Shown here in pieces: positions 35,098-44,302 of a stretch of 64,000 nt of DNA (the first letter of the stretch is position 1; every line of letters begins with the position of its first letter). Both the position numbers and the translations under genes were made by a program. The DNA comes from Paracoccaceae bacterium (GTDB lineage Bacteria > Pseudomonadota > Alphaproteobacteria > Rhodobacterales > Rhodobacteraceae), in assembly GCA_026710155.1 (NCBI GenBank), contig JAPORQ010000052.1, positions 1 through 64,000 on the forward strand, read 5' to 3'. The notes under the pieces are model-generated. The model worked only from the letters and a program-made list of their open reading frames with translations, was not told the DNA's origin and did not search any database.

Positions 35098-36275
35098 GGA
35101 TTGGCTCCAAGGTGCCCCATAAGCCATAAATCACCCAGCGTGTAATGATTGAGCCAATCCTCTAGCTCCTCGTGATTTAGTCGACGTAATATCGTACTTG
35201 ACCCCAAGCGTTCACAGGTAACAACTGATTCCGGTTGATGATTCATAGCTGAAACTAGTACTTCCGAATGTGTTGTAACGATTAGTTGCATTCGTTCGGA
35301 CGCCTCGATAAGAAGTTCACCAATCATTGATATCGCATCAGGATGCATACCAAGTTCAGGTTCTTCAATGCAAACAAGTGGTGCAGGTTTTGGAGCCAAC
35401 AAAATAGCAATTAAAGCAATAAACCTTAGAGTACCATCCGATAGCCTCGTTGGGGGAATAGGAGAAGTTAGGCCTGATTCATGCAGGTAGAATTGTACGG
35501 TACCTCCTGATATGTCGGTCGACATTCTATCAAATCTGGGCAAGAAGCGTTTCAGCAATTCATTAAATCGCGAATAAACTGAATCATTCCTTTGCAATTG
35601 GTTAAGAACCAATGCCAGATTTGTAAAATCCGGAAGTAATTGATCCCCACTGAGATCAGACGGTTGAGGACGGCGTAGTGTAGTATATCGACCGATGGTC
35701 CAATCGCTGAAAATCTGTATATCAGCAAAAGATTTTCCGAACCAGGTCACTTCTGGGTAAAGATCTGGATCTTTACGTTGTTTCAAAACTGATTGGTCTG
35801 GCGATAAGTCTTCTCGTTTTAGAGATCTGCGTGCACCCGTATCTCCTGCTAAATTGATTACTGGATGTCCGTGCTGAAAACGATAATGAAAACATGGATC
35901 TATTTCTCCTGGTTTTGGCTCAATCTCTTCGATTGCCTCGTCCAATAATTCAACTCTACTGCCTGATGATGTAAATTCCAGACTATATCGTAATAAATGT
36001 TCCGGTAGTTTTGTGTATTCCGTGATTACGTCAATCTTGGCCTTTTTGTTCGAGGCTTCGTCTTTCCACAACCACTCATTTACACCTCCACCATCTCGAA
36101 TTGCCGAAGCAAAATCAATAGGAGTGGACCGTAATAACTCAAATACTTCAATAACATTGGATTTGCCAGACCCATTTGGACCAATTAATATGTTCAAAGG
36201 TAGGAATTCGATTTCCTCCATATTACTGGGAAACGACAATAATCCTCGAACTGTAAGTTTTTTTATAAAACTCAT
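35094..36275 (-). CDS. AAA/RecF-like ATPase (AAA15/OLD-type), putative defence ATPase
   Basis: 393 residues. Walker A LIGPNGSGKSNVIEVFELL (about residues 30-48), ABC-type signature LSDGTLRFIALIAILL, Walker B PLVCIEEPELGMHPDAI and switch His MQLIVTTHSEVLVSAM. The fold is the SMC/RecF-like type with an inserted middle domain, as in OLD, RloA, AriA and AbiL ATPases. It is coupled by a 4-bp overlap to the DUF4276 gene. By analogy with AAA-Toprim pairs it may sense phage activity and release a nuclease. That is inference; the pair is broken at its effector half. Confidence 0.85.
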   Translation of the reverse strand: MSFIKKLTVRGLLSFPSNMEEIEFLPLNILIGPNGSGKSNVIEVFELLRSTPIDFASAIRDGGGVNEWLWKDEASNKKAKIDVITEYTKLPEHLLRYSLEFTSSGSRVELLDEAIEEIEPKPGEIDPCFHYRFQHGHPVINLAGDTGARRSLKREDLSPDQSVLKQRKDPDLYPEVTWFGKSFADIQIFSDWTIGRYTTLRRPQPSDLSGDQLLPDFTNLALVLNQLQRNDSVYSRFNELLKRFLPRFDRMSTDISGGTVQFYLHESGLTSPIPPTRLSDGTLRFIALIAILLAPKPAPLVCIEEPELGMHPDAISMIGELLIEASERMQLIVTTHSEVLVSAMNHQPESVVTCERLGSSTILRRLNHEELEDWLNHYTLGDLWLMGHLGANP

Positions 36276-36390
36276 CTCAATATTTTCTTATTCCTAATTT
36301 TACAAATGAATAAAGGTATTTCACCTTCAACCATACATTTGAATTACATTAGTCCCATTTTCAAAGACGAAGACCTATTTTTCTATGGCA

Positions 36391-37614
36391 TCATTCTTGG
36401 GCCAGGCATGTTTTAATATTTGATTTGGCTTCAAGTGTCTTATGTACCGGACACCTGTCGGCAATTTCCATAAGTCTGTTCTTTTGCTCGTCGGTCAGTG
36501 AGCCACGCAACCTGATTACCCTCTCAAATACATCAATTTTGGTTCCCTTTTCCTCACAACTTTCACAATCAAGGGCATGTGATTTCGAATGAAAAACATC
36601 AACTTCAATATGTTCTAGGGGCCATTTCTTTCTTCGGGAATACATTCTGATTGTCATTGAAGTACAAGCTCCTAGCCCTGCAGAAAGCAATTGGTAAGGA
36701 TTGGGTCCGGTATTGGTTCCACCAAAATTGATGGGTTCGTCAGCCAGCAATTGAAACTTGCCATCAATGGAAACAAACTGACGGAAGCCATTGGGATCAT
36801 CTTCACTGACTCTGACCATGCCCTCAGGTATCTTTCCGACTTCCCTTTTGGTCATGGGAGGAAGGTATTTTTCCACCCAAGCTGCAATGACTTTAGCTGC
36901 GTATGCGGCATCTTCCTTGCGGGTAATCAAGTGATTGGCATCATCAAGTGTTACAAATGATTTGGGATGCTTGGCTGCCCCAAATATCTGCGCAGCATTT
37001 TCTATGCCAACAGTATTGTCCATTGGTGAATGCATAACCAGTAGAGCTTTTCTTAAACGGGCAATTGCTGGTTCAAGTTTCTCCCGGGTTATATCTTCAA
37101 CAAATTGCTTTCTGATCGTGAAGTTGCGACCACCCAAATTAACTTCTGCCTCACCTTCAGCTCTTATCTTATCGAGTTTTTCCTCAAAGTGATGAGAGAC
37201 ATGGCTTGGATCAGCAGGTGCTCCAATAGTTACAACAGCCTTGACTGAAGGTATCTCCGATGCAGCCTTTAATACGGCTGCGCCTCCCAAGGAATGGCCA
37301 ATGAGTATGGAGGGAGCAAGTCCTATTCCCTCTAGGTGCCTTGCAGCCAAAACCAAATCCTGTACATTCGAGGTGAAATTGGTATTCGCAAATTCTCCAT
37401 CGGAATGCCCCAATCCAGTGAAATCAAACCGTAATACTGCAATTCCAAGTCCGGAAAGTGCCTCGGCTATACGCCGGGCGGCAGGTATATCCTTTGAACA
37501 GGTAAAGCAATGGGCAAAAAGAGCAGTAGTACGTTCTGGAACATCAGGGCGATCAAGTCTGGCAGAAAGCTTGTTTCCGGCATGACCTTCAAACTCATAC
37601 CTCGCAGTTGTCAT
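36391..37614 (-). CDS. Bifunctional alpha/beta hydrolase-OsmC protein
   Basis: 407 residues, fusion. Residues 1-255: serine hydrolase with nucleophile elbow SILIGHSLGGAAVLKA, acid near MHSPMDNTVG and His in DANHLI. Residues 270-407: OsmC domain with the redox cysteines in LSAGLGACTSMTIRMY and IADRCPVHKTLE. OsmC proteins reduce organic hydroperoxides with paired cysteines. This exact fusion is common in alphaproteobacteria. Stand-alone transcript likely. Confidence 0.93.
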   Translation of the reverse strand: MTTARYEFEGHAGNKLSARLDRPDVPERTTALFAHCFTCSKDIPAARRIAEALSGLGIAVLRFDFTGLGHSDGEFANTNFTSNVQDLVLAARHLEGIGLAPSILIGHSLGGAAVLKAASEIPSVKAVVTIGAPADPSHVSHHFEEKLDKIRAEGEAEVNLGGRNFTIRKQFVEDITREKLEPAIARLRKALLVMHSPMDNTVGIENAAQIFGAAKHPKSFVTLDDANHLITRKEDAAYAAKVIAAWVEKYLPPMTKREVGKIPEGMVRVSEDDPNGFRQFVSIDGKFQLLADEPINFGGTNTGPNPYQLLSAGLGACTSMTIRMYSRRKKWPLEHIEVDVFHSKSHALDCESCEEKGTKIDVFERVIRLRGSLTDEQKNRLMEIADRCPVHKTLEAKSNIKTCLAQE

Positions 37615-37663
37615 TCGCTACCCCCATTAGTAGTTTAATAAACCAAAGTATTTACTGCTCTGT

Positions 37664-38056
37664 TTATTGTTTATTTATCATATCTGGCAACATTCTTCCC
37701 AAAGGTTTGCCACCAACCAAGTGAATGTGTAAATGTGGAACCATCTGGACTCCGTCCTTCCCAGTATTCGACAATAATCTGTATCCTTCTCCTGAATCAC
37801 CTGGAGTCAAGCCCAGTAATTCTGCAACCTTGCCTATGGTTTTTATGTAATCAACGATTTCCTCCGAGCTGGCATTATTGGAAAAATCATCGAAGCATAC
37901 ATAATGTCCCTTTGGTATCACCAAATAGTGTTTTGGTACTATAGGTGCTATATCTTCAAATGCCAGGCTATGTTCCGATTCATGGAGTTTGTTGCAAGGC
38001 AATTCACCCCTGAGGATTTTTGCAAAGACGTTTTGATCATCGTAGGTGTATGGCAT
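37664..38056 (-). CDS. HIT-family nucleotide-binding protein
   Basis: About 130 residues. The histidine triad is VPHLHIHLVGGKPLGRMLPD at the C-terminal third, preceded by NVFAKILRGELPCNKLHES. HIT hydrolases of this branch split nucleoside phosphoramidates and similar adducts. The ATG at 38056 (MPYTYDD) is preferred to the one four codons earlier. It lies 37 bp downstream of the adenosine kinase gene is not the case; it is transcribed after it on the same strand with a 49-bp gap. Confidence 0.9.
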   Translation of the reverse strand: MPYTYDDQNVFAKILRGELPCNKLHESEHSLAFEDIAPIVPKHYLVIPKGHYVCFDDFSNNASSEEIVDYIKTIGKVAELLGLTPGDSGEGYRLLSNTGKDGVQMVPHLHIHLVGGKPLGRMLPDMINKQ

Positions 38057-38105
38057 AAAGAGTTCCAATCTTTTGTAATGACATGATTGCTAATTCGTTG
38101 GGATA

Positions 38106-39104
38106 TTAAACAGTTTCCTGGAACCTTGGTAATAAATTCTCTTCCGGGCGAGGTCCCACATGGCTAATTACTTCGCTTGCTGCCAAACAGCCCAGTCTTG
38201 CCGAAGTTTCCAGTCCCAATCCTTCGGAAATACCATAGAAAAAACCGGCTGCGAATTGATCACCGGCACCGGTTGCATCAACAATTTTGGCATGTACAGC
38301 ATCAACCCTTATTTTATTGCCCTGTCCGGCAACAATGACTCCATCCTCCGATAGTGTTGTGACAACAAGCAAATCTTCCTTGTCAAGCACTTCCAGGGCA
38401 TTCTCCAAGTCATTGGTTTGACAAAGTGAGAGTATTTCCGACCTGTTTGCAAAAATCAGGTCTGTACCACTTTTGATCAGGTCCCAAAAGACTTGCCTAT
38501 GTCTTTCTATGCAAAATGGATCCGAAAGGGCCAATGAAACCTTACCTCCATATGTTTTACATTGCTCGACCGCTATTCGAAACGCCTCCTGACTCTCAGG
38601 TCCATCAAACCTGTATCCTTCAAGGTAGATCCATTCCGTATCACCAAGCAATTCCCTGTCCATGTCTTCAATGGTCAGAAATTCCGCAGCACCCAGATAT
38701 GTATTCATGGATCGCTCGCCATCAGGAGTAACCAATATCACACTTCTTCCTGTCTCATATTCCTCATTGGAAGAAGCTGGTTCAGTCGTGAATTCGACAC
38801 CTATTGATTTCATGTGTGAGGCATAGACATTGCCAAGGTGATCATCCTTGACCTTGCCGATATAGGCTGATTTAATTCCCAGCAAGGCCAACCCCGCCAT
38901 AGTGTTGGCAACCGATCCCCCGCTTACCTCCTTGGCATTGTCCAGCAGACTATATAGCTTACGAGATCTTTCCAGATCTACCAGTTGCATGATCCCAAGG
39001 TTTATATCAAGGTCCGTAAGTAGTTGGTAATCAACATGGCAAAGGATATCCACAATGGCATTTCCTATACCGACGACTTGGAATTTCTTCTTTAATGAGT
39101 TCAT
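38106..39104 (-). CDS. PfkB-family sugar/nucleoside kinase (adenosine kinase-like)
   Basis: 332 residues. N-terminal VVGIGNAIVDILCHVDYQLL and SGGSVANTMAGLALLGIKSA are the substrate-lid and GG switch of ribokinase-type enzymes; the C-terminal DATGAGDQFAAGFFYGI holds the catalytic Asp and anion hole. The closest pattern is the alphaproteobacterial adenosine kinase group, which makes AMP from adenosine. Other nucleoside or sugar substrates remain possible. Confidence 0.87.
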   Translation of the reverse strand: MNSLKKKFQVVGIGNAIVDILCHVDYQLLTDLDINLGIMQLVDLERSRKLYSLLDNAKEVSGGSVANTMAGLALLGIKSAYIGKVKDDHLGNVYASHMKSIGVEFTTEPASSNEEYETGRSVILVTPDGERSMNTYLGAAEFLTIEDMDRELLGDTEWIYLEGYRFDGPESQEAFRIAVEQCKTYGGKVSLALSDPFCIERHRQVFWDLIKSGTDLIFANRSEILSLCQTNDLENALEVLDKEDLLVVTTLSEDGVIVAGQGNKIRVDAVHAKIVDATGAGDQFAAGFFYGISEGLGLETSARLGCLAASEVISHVGPRPEENLLPRFQETV

Positions 39105-39304
39105 GTGACCACCAACTATCCATGTTTAATCATTACTATCTCTGGTATATGTATCAAAAAAATAAAGGTGAATCCATCTACTATTTGTTTTCCAACAATT
39201 TCTTTACAATATCCTTACAAACAATCGGTCATGATGGAATATTTCTTGCCTTGATTAGCTCTGGACATTATATTTGCTGGAAAGGGAACGCTGAAGGATT
39301 TATG

Positions 39305-39579
39305 ATGAAGGATATTGATGAAATTCTGAAACCATCCATCGAGAAGCAACTGGCCCCTGCAACGATTGTCGATTTGTATTCGGAAGAGGCTGAAGATGTT
39401 GACGGCGATCCCATCCTGCAAATCAATGTGGTTTAAGAAGCAAAGAACAACCTCCTTGACCCAGAGAAATTCTTGGGATTGGCCCAGAGCTTGAGACAGC
39501 CTCTCGGTGAAATGGATTCGGATCCCTATCCTGTTTTCACATTCATGATTCCCGAAGAAGTAGACATTGCAACCGCGTG
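39305..39579 (+). pseudogene. Small partner gene of a HEPN module, internal stop
   Basis: Frame MKDIDEILKPSIEKQLAPAT, VDLYSEEAEDVDGDPILQIN then VV, an in-frame TAA at 39434-39436, and EAKNNLLDPEKFLGLAQSLR up to a TGA at 39577-39579. The two halves fit one 90-residue protein of a conserved type found next to HEPN-domain genes, with the EAEDxDGDPI stretch as hallmark. Stop read as a point change from a sense codon. A small predicted antitoxin-like partner; name unknown. Confidence 0.55.
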
Positions 39580-40012
39580 ATCTCATCGTCACTGCCAAGC
39601 GACTGGTGGGAAGTATTTATACAGGTCAACCAAGGCAGAGGCGGATCTCAAGAGGGCATTAAGTACAGACTACTTTGCGATGTTCCATGCAGTCTGTCGG
39701 AATTGTGCTGATTGCTTCGTCGGCAAGGCCACAGCCAACAGGAGCTGCTAGGCCTATCGTGCCGTCAACCATGTACATGCCAAGACACCGTACGGAAAAA
39801 AAGCAGTTATGAATAATTTTTCTGCCGATATCCAGAACTTTGCAAGCAAGTTCGTCGAACGCCGGAAAAAACGCCACCAGGCTGACTGTGATCCCATACA
39901 CAAGCTCAAGCGTCACGATGTTTTAACTGATATTAATGCTGCCGAGGTTGCGATCAAACAACTACAGGCATCAAGCATCCGGGACAAAAGGGCTTTTGCT
40001 GTCTGATCTGCA
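39565..40012 (+). pseudogene. HEPN-domain protein, frameshift and internal stop
   Basis: Reading LQPRDLIVTAKRLVGSIYTG then, after a 2-base shift near 39637, ADLKRALSTDYFAMFHAVCR with NCADCFVGKATANRSC, a TAG at 39749-39751, then AYRAVNHVHAKTPYGKKAVM and a helix with FASKFVERRKKRHQADCDP. This is the HEPN layout (STxYYAxFHA core helix and a conserved KRHxADYDP helix). HEPN proteins are often RNases in toxin-antitoxin or defence modules. It overlaps the end of the preceding small gene. Dead in this sequence. Confidence 0.65.
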
Positions 40013-40317
40013 ATGACAAGGAGATAAACAGTCCACTACCCCCGCGGTTTCAAATCCAATGAAAACGGATTGATCCATTTATCATTCGTATGTTTTAACT
40101 GTACATTCTTGAACAACTTCAATCATCTTTGGATAGTCTATCCAACTTAATGCTGAAGTCGGCACTTATCTCATCAAATATCCTGTCCCGCTTGGCCAAT
40201 TCCTCCAGGAGGGTCTCGTACCGGACTAAAAATTTCTTACTCAAATCGAACTTTTTTGAACCAGACTGAGGTTTTACCCTTTCATACAGGGGTTTAAATC
40301 AATTATACAAACGACAC
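40013..40317. other. Region without a supported gene
   Basis: About 305 bp of AT-rich sequence. A purine-rich AAGGAGATAAA near 40018 is not followed by a start. A short minus or plus coding remnant cannot be supported. Confidence 0.35.
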
Positions 40318-40950
40318 TCACCGGACAGAAGCCCTTTTCTGCAAGTATCCGGCCTCCCCCGGAACGGCATGGATGTTCCCTCCCAACAGTTGAAAAACCC
40401 TCCTGTGCAAGGCGGTTGGTTTTGACATCACCGGAATGGCATGCCCATGGCCCATATCGATATCAGCCGCGCATGGCCCATTGAGCGCCTGCAGGAGATC
40501 CTTGAAACCACTGGCCGGCAAATCCTCCCTCTGGTGATGGCGACGGCCCTGTTTGGTGGTGGCAGTCTGCGAACGAACCGGGGAAGCAACGAGTGTCATA
40601 CCGGGCTGGGGATCTTCACCGGCAGACAACAAGGGAGCCAAATGGTGACGCATGTGCCATTCCATATAACAGGCCGGCATGCACAGGAACGCATGCGAGC
40701 GGACCCGGTCTTCCTGCCAATGATGGAAGGGACTTACCTGCAGGGAATCGAAAGGCTCTCTCCACCTTCCCCAGATGCTTGCAGGCCCTGACCGCTTCAT
40801 GGTGACCCACGGTCTCCTCCTCGACTTTGGTCCGAATCACTTGGAAATCATCCAGATGTTCCCCTTCGGCAATCGTGCTTGCATTGCGGGCATGGGTCAA
40901 GACACCCGTCCGGAAATCAAGGTCCAGGATAGAATGCCTGGCCATCTTGC
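40318..40950 (-). pseudogene. IS1634-type transposase, C-terminal remnant
   Basis: Minus-strand reading: DDFQVIRTKVEEETVGHHEA, VRACKHLGKVERAF, then after a shift near 40757 VSPFHHWQEDRVRSHAFLCM and PACYMEWHMRHHLAPLLSAG. This is the conserved end of IS1634-like (COG5421) transposases: K-LxxVERAFR...HxxxDRVRxHxFLCMLAYYVEWH. The remainder is a variable GC-rich tail to the stop at 40318. The N-terminal half is absent here; a short N-terminal piece of the same type lies at 41930-42086. Confidence 0.7.
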
Positions 40951-40954
40951 GGCA

Positions 40955-41338
40955 TCTGAGTGTTTTCAATTGGCGATTGCAGGGGTAGCGGCTGTTCCTG
41001 TCGTTGGTATGTTTGCAGCGCCAACAATGACCGTATCTTTTGAGAAAGCAGTTTTTGAGGATTGGAAAAAAGAAAATCCTGATAAAGATTTTGAGAATTA
41101 TGCATGTGAAACAGGCGATACAACTGCAGAAGTGTTTGATGAAACTCTCCAGTTTCTTCCTGAATCATTGAGGCCACCTGCCGATTTTATCGGTTCATGG
41201 ATGCCCGAATGTGGTGTTGCATTAGAAGAACAATCATGGTTTTCTGCCGACACAAAATGAAGACCATCTTTTGATGCCATAACAGATTGGATGCCTTCTA
41301 ATGATGATATAAAGAACTTAATGCCAGATCCTCAGAAT
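40955..41338 (+). pseudogene. Truncated hypothetical gene beside IS1634 remnant
   Basis: Frame with a hydrophobic lead (FQLAIAGVAAVPVVGMFAAP) then a soluble acidic part (KKENPDKDFENYACETGDTT, LRPPADFIGSWMPECGVALE), TGA at 41258-41260, and the same frame continuing RPSFDAITDWMPSNDDIKNL to TAA at 41336-41338. The 5' end is lost where the transposase remnant begins, and the stop probably arose from TGG. The start of the piece could be a signal peptide. Not recognised. Confidence 0.4.
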
Positions 41339-41552
41339 TAAAAAAACCTGATGCGTAAATTTGATAATATTCAAAGGTGGATTCCATCATTAAGATCCCA
41401 TAAGCAATGACAATATTAAGGGTTACGCTGAGAATCGTGGCAAAAGACACCCAAAGGGTCGGCCTTCAGTCCTCTCGTTCAAATGAAGCAGTAAAGGGTT
41501 AAGTGATTGAATTCCTTGAGGGCGGTTACAGAAAAGAATCCCCAGCCCACCC

Positions 41553-41893
41553 TCAGGACTTGTCGCGCGCCCTTTGCACGATGGTCAGCACGGTGTTTTT
41601 GGTGATGCCCAGATCCCGGGCAATCCATCAATAGCCCACCCTTCCTCCTTGGCCTGCAGAACCCGGGGTGCCACTTTATCCGCTTTCGGGCATTGACCGG
41701 GTTGTCGACCGAGTTTCATACCGTGCTCCTTGGCCGCGGCCAGACCTGATTTCACCCCACTCACTGATCAGTCCTCGTTCGAATTGCGCAATGCCGGCCA
41801 GCATGTTGACCATCATCCGGCCGTGTAGGGTATCCAGTTCCAGAGCCATGCCATTCAGGACCATCACGGAAACCTTCCACCCCTAGCTTTGGT
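41553..41893 (-). pseudogene. Serine recombinase (resolvase) C-terminal remnant
   Basis: Minus-strand frames give VSVMVLNGMALELDTLHGRM, MVNMLAGIAQFERGLISEW, then after shifts SGLAAAKEHGMKLGRQPGQC, VLQAKEEGWAID and DLGITKNTVLTIVQRARDKS followed by TGA. This is the end of the catalytic domain (MLAxxAxFERxLIxER) and the helix-turn-helix of Tn3-type resolvases. The N-terminal serine-containing part is missing. Confidence 0.7.
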
Positions 41894-41929
41894 GGAGCGT
41901 GACCAACAGATCCTGCGTGGACCACCCTC

Positions 41930-42086
41930 AGCGGGAAAGCTCGGTCATCAGGATGGCATGGCTGGGAAGGCCCGGGTGGTTGGCGATGGTGCGTTTCCCG
42001 GGCTTGCCCCCGTCCCGGCGGGATTGTCGGAAGAGGTGGCAGGTGGAGTTGGGGTTGTGGGTGGTCTCGACATGCATGCTGACCAT
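41930..42086 (-). pseudogene. Transposase N-terminal remnant (IS1634-like)
   Basis: Frame MVSMHVETTHNPNSTCHLFR, QSRRDGGKPGKRTIANHPGL, then LPSHAILMTELSR before a stop. The N-P-N-S...R-R-x-G-K-x-x-K-R-T-I-A-N pattern is the N-terminal strand pair of IS1634/IS4-type transposases. It is collinear with the C-terminal piece at 40318-40950. Confidence 0.45.
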
Positions 42087-42734
42087 GAAAAATCAAAAAT
42101 GAATTGCAGGAAAAAAATTTACTGACCAAGTTTTGTGTACTCAAAGCCCCATCAACAAGGGAGGGGCAGGTGAAACCTGCCCGGTTTGGGCTTAAAAAGT
42201 CCAGATTAAGGGAATGTTGTTTGACAGCCTCAAGCAAGATAGTATTTAAGTTGTTGGCCAAAGCATTTCGTTGATTTCATGAATCATGAACGACAAGAGA
42301 ATTTTCGACATGATCTGGGCCGTCGCCATGAAGCGCTTCAGAATAAGTCGGGGACGTCTGGCCTGGATCGAGAAGGAAGCAGGGATCAGGCCCGCACATT
42401 CCTGTTGGGGAGTGGAAGTCAAGGCCCAGCCATTCGGCTAGCCGAATGGCTGGCTTTTTAGTGTAAAGGAACCGGCAACCGCCTTCCCCTTGCGAAGGCA
42501 CGAGATGATTTTCGTCGGTAAGGATGTGGTCAGTCCTGAGACAGAATTGCCGAGAAGGCCGTTAAGAAAGGTTTTTTTAAGCAACAAGGAAACAGAGGAT
42601 ATCATGCAACGCAAAAAATGCGTAAGGTCATTTATATCCTTCAGGCGGGGAGAAAACTGGACAGAATTACCAGAAAGCGTTCAAATCCGGCAAGTCAATT
42701 GGTCGAGGTTTTTGACACCTGCAGAAAATTTATT
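42087..42734. other. Gene-poor stretch around a large palindrome
   Basis: About 650 bp. The only frame worth noting is 42286-42441 (+, MNDKRIFDMIWAVAMKRFRI...), 51 codons ending within the palindrome; it is not recognised. The part 42460-42734 holds nothing clear before the end of the hyuB gene. Confidence 0.35.
42426..42460 (+). terminator. 28-bp perfect palindrome followed by T run
   Basis: Bases 42426-42453 form a perfect palindrome (centre GGCTAGCC, arms CCAGCCATTC/GAATGGCTGG) followed by CTTTTTAG. A strong stem with a T run downstream fits a factor-independent terminator for plus-strand transcripts. Confidence 0.6.
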
Positions 42735-44300
42735 TTAATCAACAGGTATGCCCCAGCCACCACCTTTGGCAGTTTCGATAATGATTTCATCACCGTTTTC
42801 TACTTCCAGATCGCTAACAAAGGCATAAGAAATAGGATCACTTCCCGCTTTTCTGACCTCAAACTTGTTGGTTCCTCCTGGATTTCCTCCGTTTAGACCC
42901 CATACCGGATTTTTACTGCGACTGTAACCGGCTGATACTACTGCCTTCCCTTTCATACGATAGGAGGTCGAGAGGCTTTTACCACCCTCGTACAAACCCT
43001 TGCCTGTTTGATCATCAAGCAGTTTTTTCCATCCAACTTCCATACCATATCTGGCTTCACATATTTCGACCGGAAAAACATAGGTTTCGCCATGACTAAA
43101 GGAGTACATGCAATTCAAACCATTCCTTGTCGATGTTGCACCCCACCCACCGAGTTGAGGTTCGACCATGGTATATTTTCTGCCTGTTACCGGATGCACT
43201 CCGGCAATGACCGTTCCACAGATTGAACTGAAATGTCCCGCCGGAAGTTGTTCAGGCATTACCCTGGCCATGCATTGCAACAAGAGGTCAAAAAGTCGAA
43301 TGCGGGTTTCAAAATAATAACCATGGGGTGCTGTCCCGGTGGCCTCGAATACTGTTCCCGGTTTGGTTATGACCTTGAGGGGCATGAAGGATCCCTCGTT
43401 ACAAAACAGATTGGGGTCGGTAAGTACCTTGAATAGCATCTGGGATGAAATAACCGCCCCATCCCTGCTGGTATTGTAGGGTCCTGCCTTTTGTTCGGGA
43501 TTGTCAGTCAAGTCAACGACAAAGTCATCCTCCGTGATGGTTATGGCAACCTTCCATAGATCATCGTTTTCCTGTTTCTCCAAAGCCTCGAACCGGCCCT
43601 TGGGTAATTCCAAAAGCCCCTTTCTGGCCCTCTTTTCCCCTTCTTCAAACAAATCCTCCAGCGCAAGATTGTAATTCCCCATGCCATAGGTAAAGGCAAG
43701 TTCGGCAATTCTCTTGCCAGCCCTTCGACTGGCCGATATCTGGGACCAGAGATCGCCCCTGGCTATTTCAGGAAGTCGGGAGTTGCAGGTTATGATTTCA
43801 AGAAGTGAGGTTACCGGTTTCCCCCTTTCAAAAAGTTTGACTGCAGGTAGTCTCAAACCTTCCTGAATGATTTCGTAGACCCTGGTTGACATGGATCCGG
43901 GTGTGGACCCTCCCACATCGGACCAATGTCCTATGGAAGAGGCCCAGGCGATGCATTCTCCTTTGAAGAAAACAGGCAGCAAAACCACAACATCATTAAG
44001 GTGGGTTACTCCACCGTAATAGGGATCGTTGGTAATGAACAGATCGCCTTCCTCAACCGCCTCCAGACCATGGATTTCGATTATCCTCTTTACGGCCTTG
44101 TCCAGTATGCCAACAAATGTTGGAATACCGGCACCCGATCCCACCAGGTTACCATGCTTGTCCGTTATACCGGTACCTACATCAAGTACCTCGTAGATAA
44201 TGGGACTCATCGAAGTCTTCTTGAGTGTTTCGAACATCTCGTCGGCAGCAGCGACCAATCCGGCCTGGATAACCGATATCGTGAAAGGATCCCTGATCAT
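42735..44300 (-). CDS. hyuB: Hydantoinase B/oxoprolinase family protein (second copy)
   Basis: 521 residues of the HyuB family, the ATP-independent half of N-methylhydantoinase/5-oxoprolinase/acetone-carboxylase-like enzymes. Typical stretches are FITNDPYYGGVTHLNDVVVL, AWASSIGHWSDVGGSTPGSM, YNTSRDGAVISSQMLFKVLT and MYSFSHGETYVFPVEICEAR. It usually works with HyuA (here 48785-50851). It lies 2 bp after the M24 peptidase gene and closes the operon. It is about 35 residues shorter than its paralogue at 47108. Substrate unknown. Confidence 0.9.
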   Translation of the reverse strand: MIRDPFTISVIQAGLVAAADEMFETLKKTSMSPIIYEVLDVGTGITDKHGNLVGSGAGIPTFVGILDKAVKRIIEIHGLEAVEEGDLFITNDPYYGGVTHLNDVVVLLPVFFKGECIAWASSIGHWSDVGGSTPGSMSTRVYEIIQEGLRLPAVKLFERGKPVTSLLEIITCNSRLPEIARGDLWSQISASRRAGKRIAELAFTYGMGNYNLALEDLFEEGEKRARKGLLELPKGRFEALEKQENDDLWKVAITITEDDFVVDLTDNPEQKAGPYNTSRDGAVISSQMLFKVLTDPNLFCNEGSFMPLKVITKPGTVFEATGTAPHGYYFETRIRLFDLLLQCMARVMPEQLPAGHFSSICGTVIAGVHPVTGRKYTMVEPQLGGWGATSTRNGLNCMYSFSHGETYVFPVEICEARYGMEVGWKKLLDDQTGKGLYEGGKSLSTSYRMKGKAVVSAGYSRSKNPVWGLNGGNPGGTNKFEVRKAGSDPISYAFVSDLEVENGDEIIIETAKGGGWGIPVD

Positions 44301-44302
44301 GG

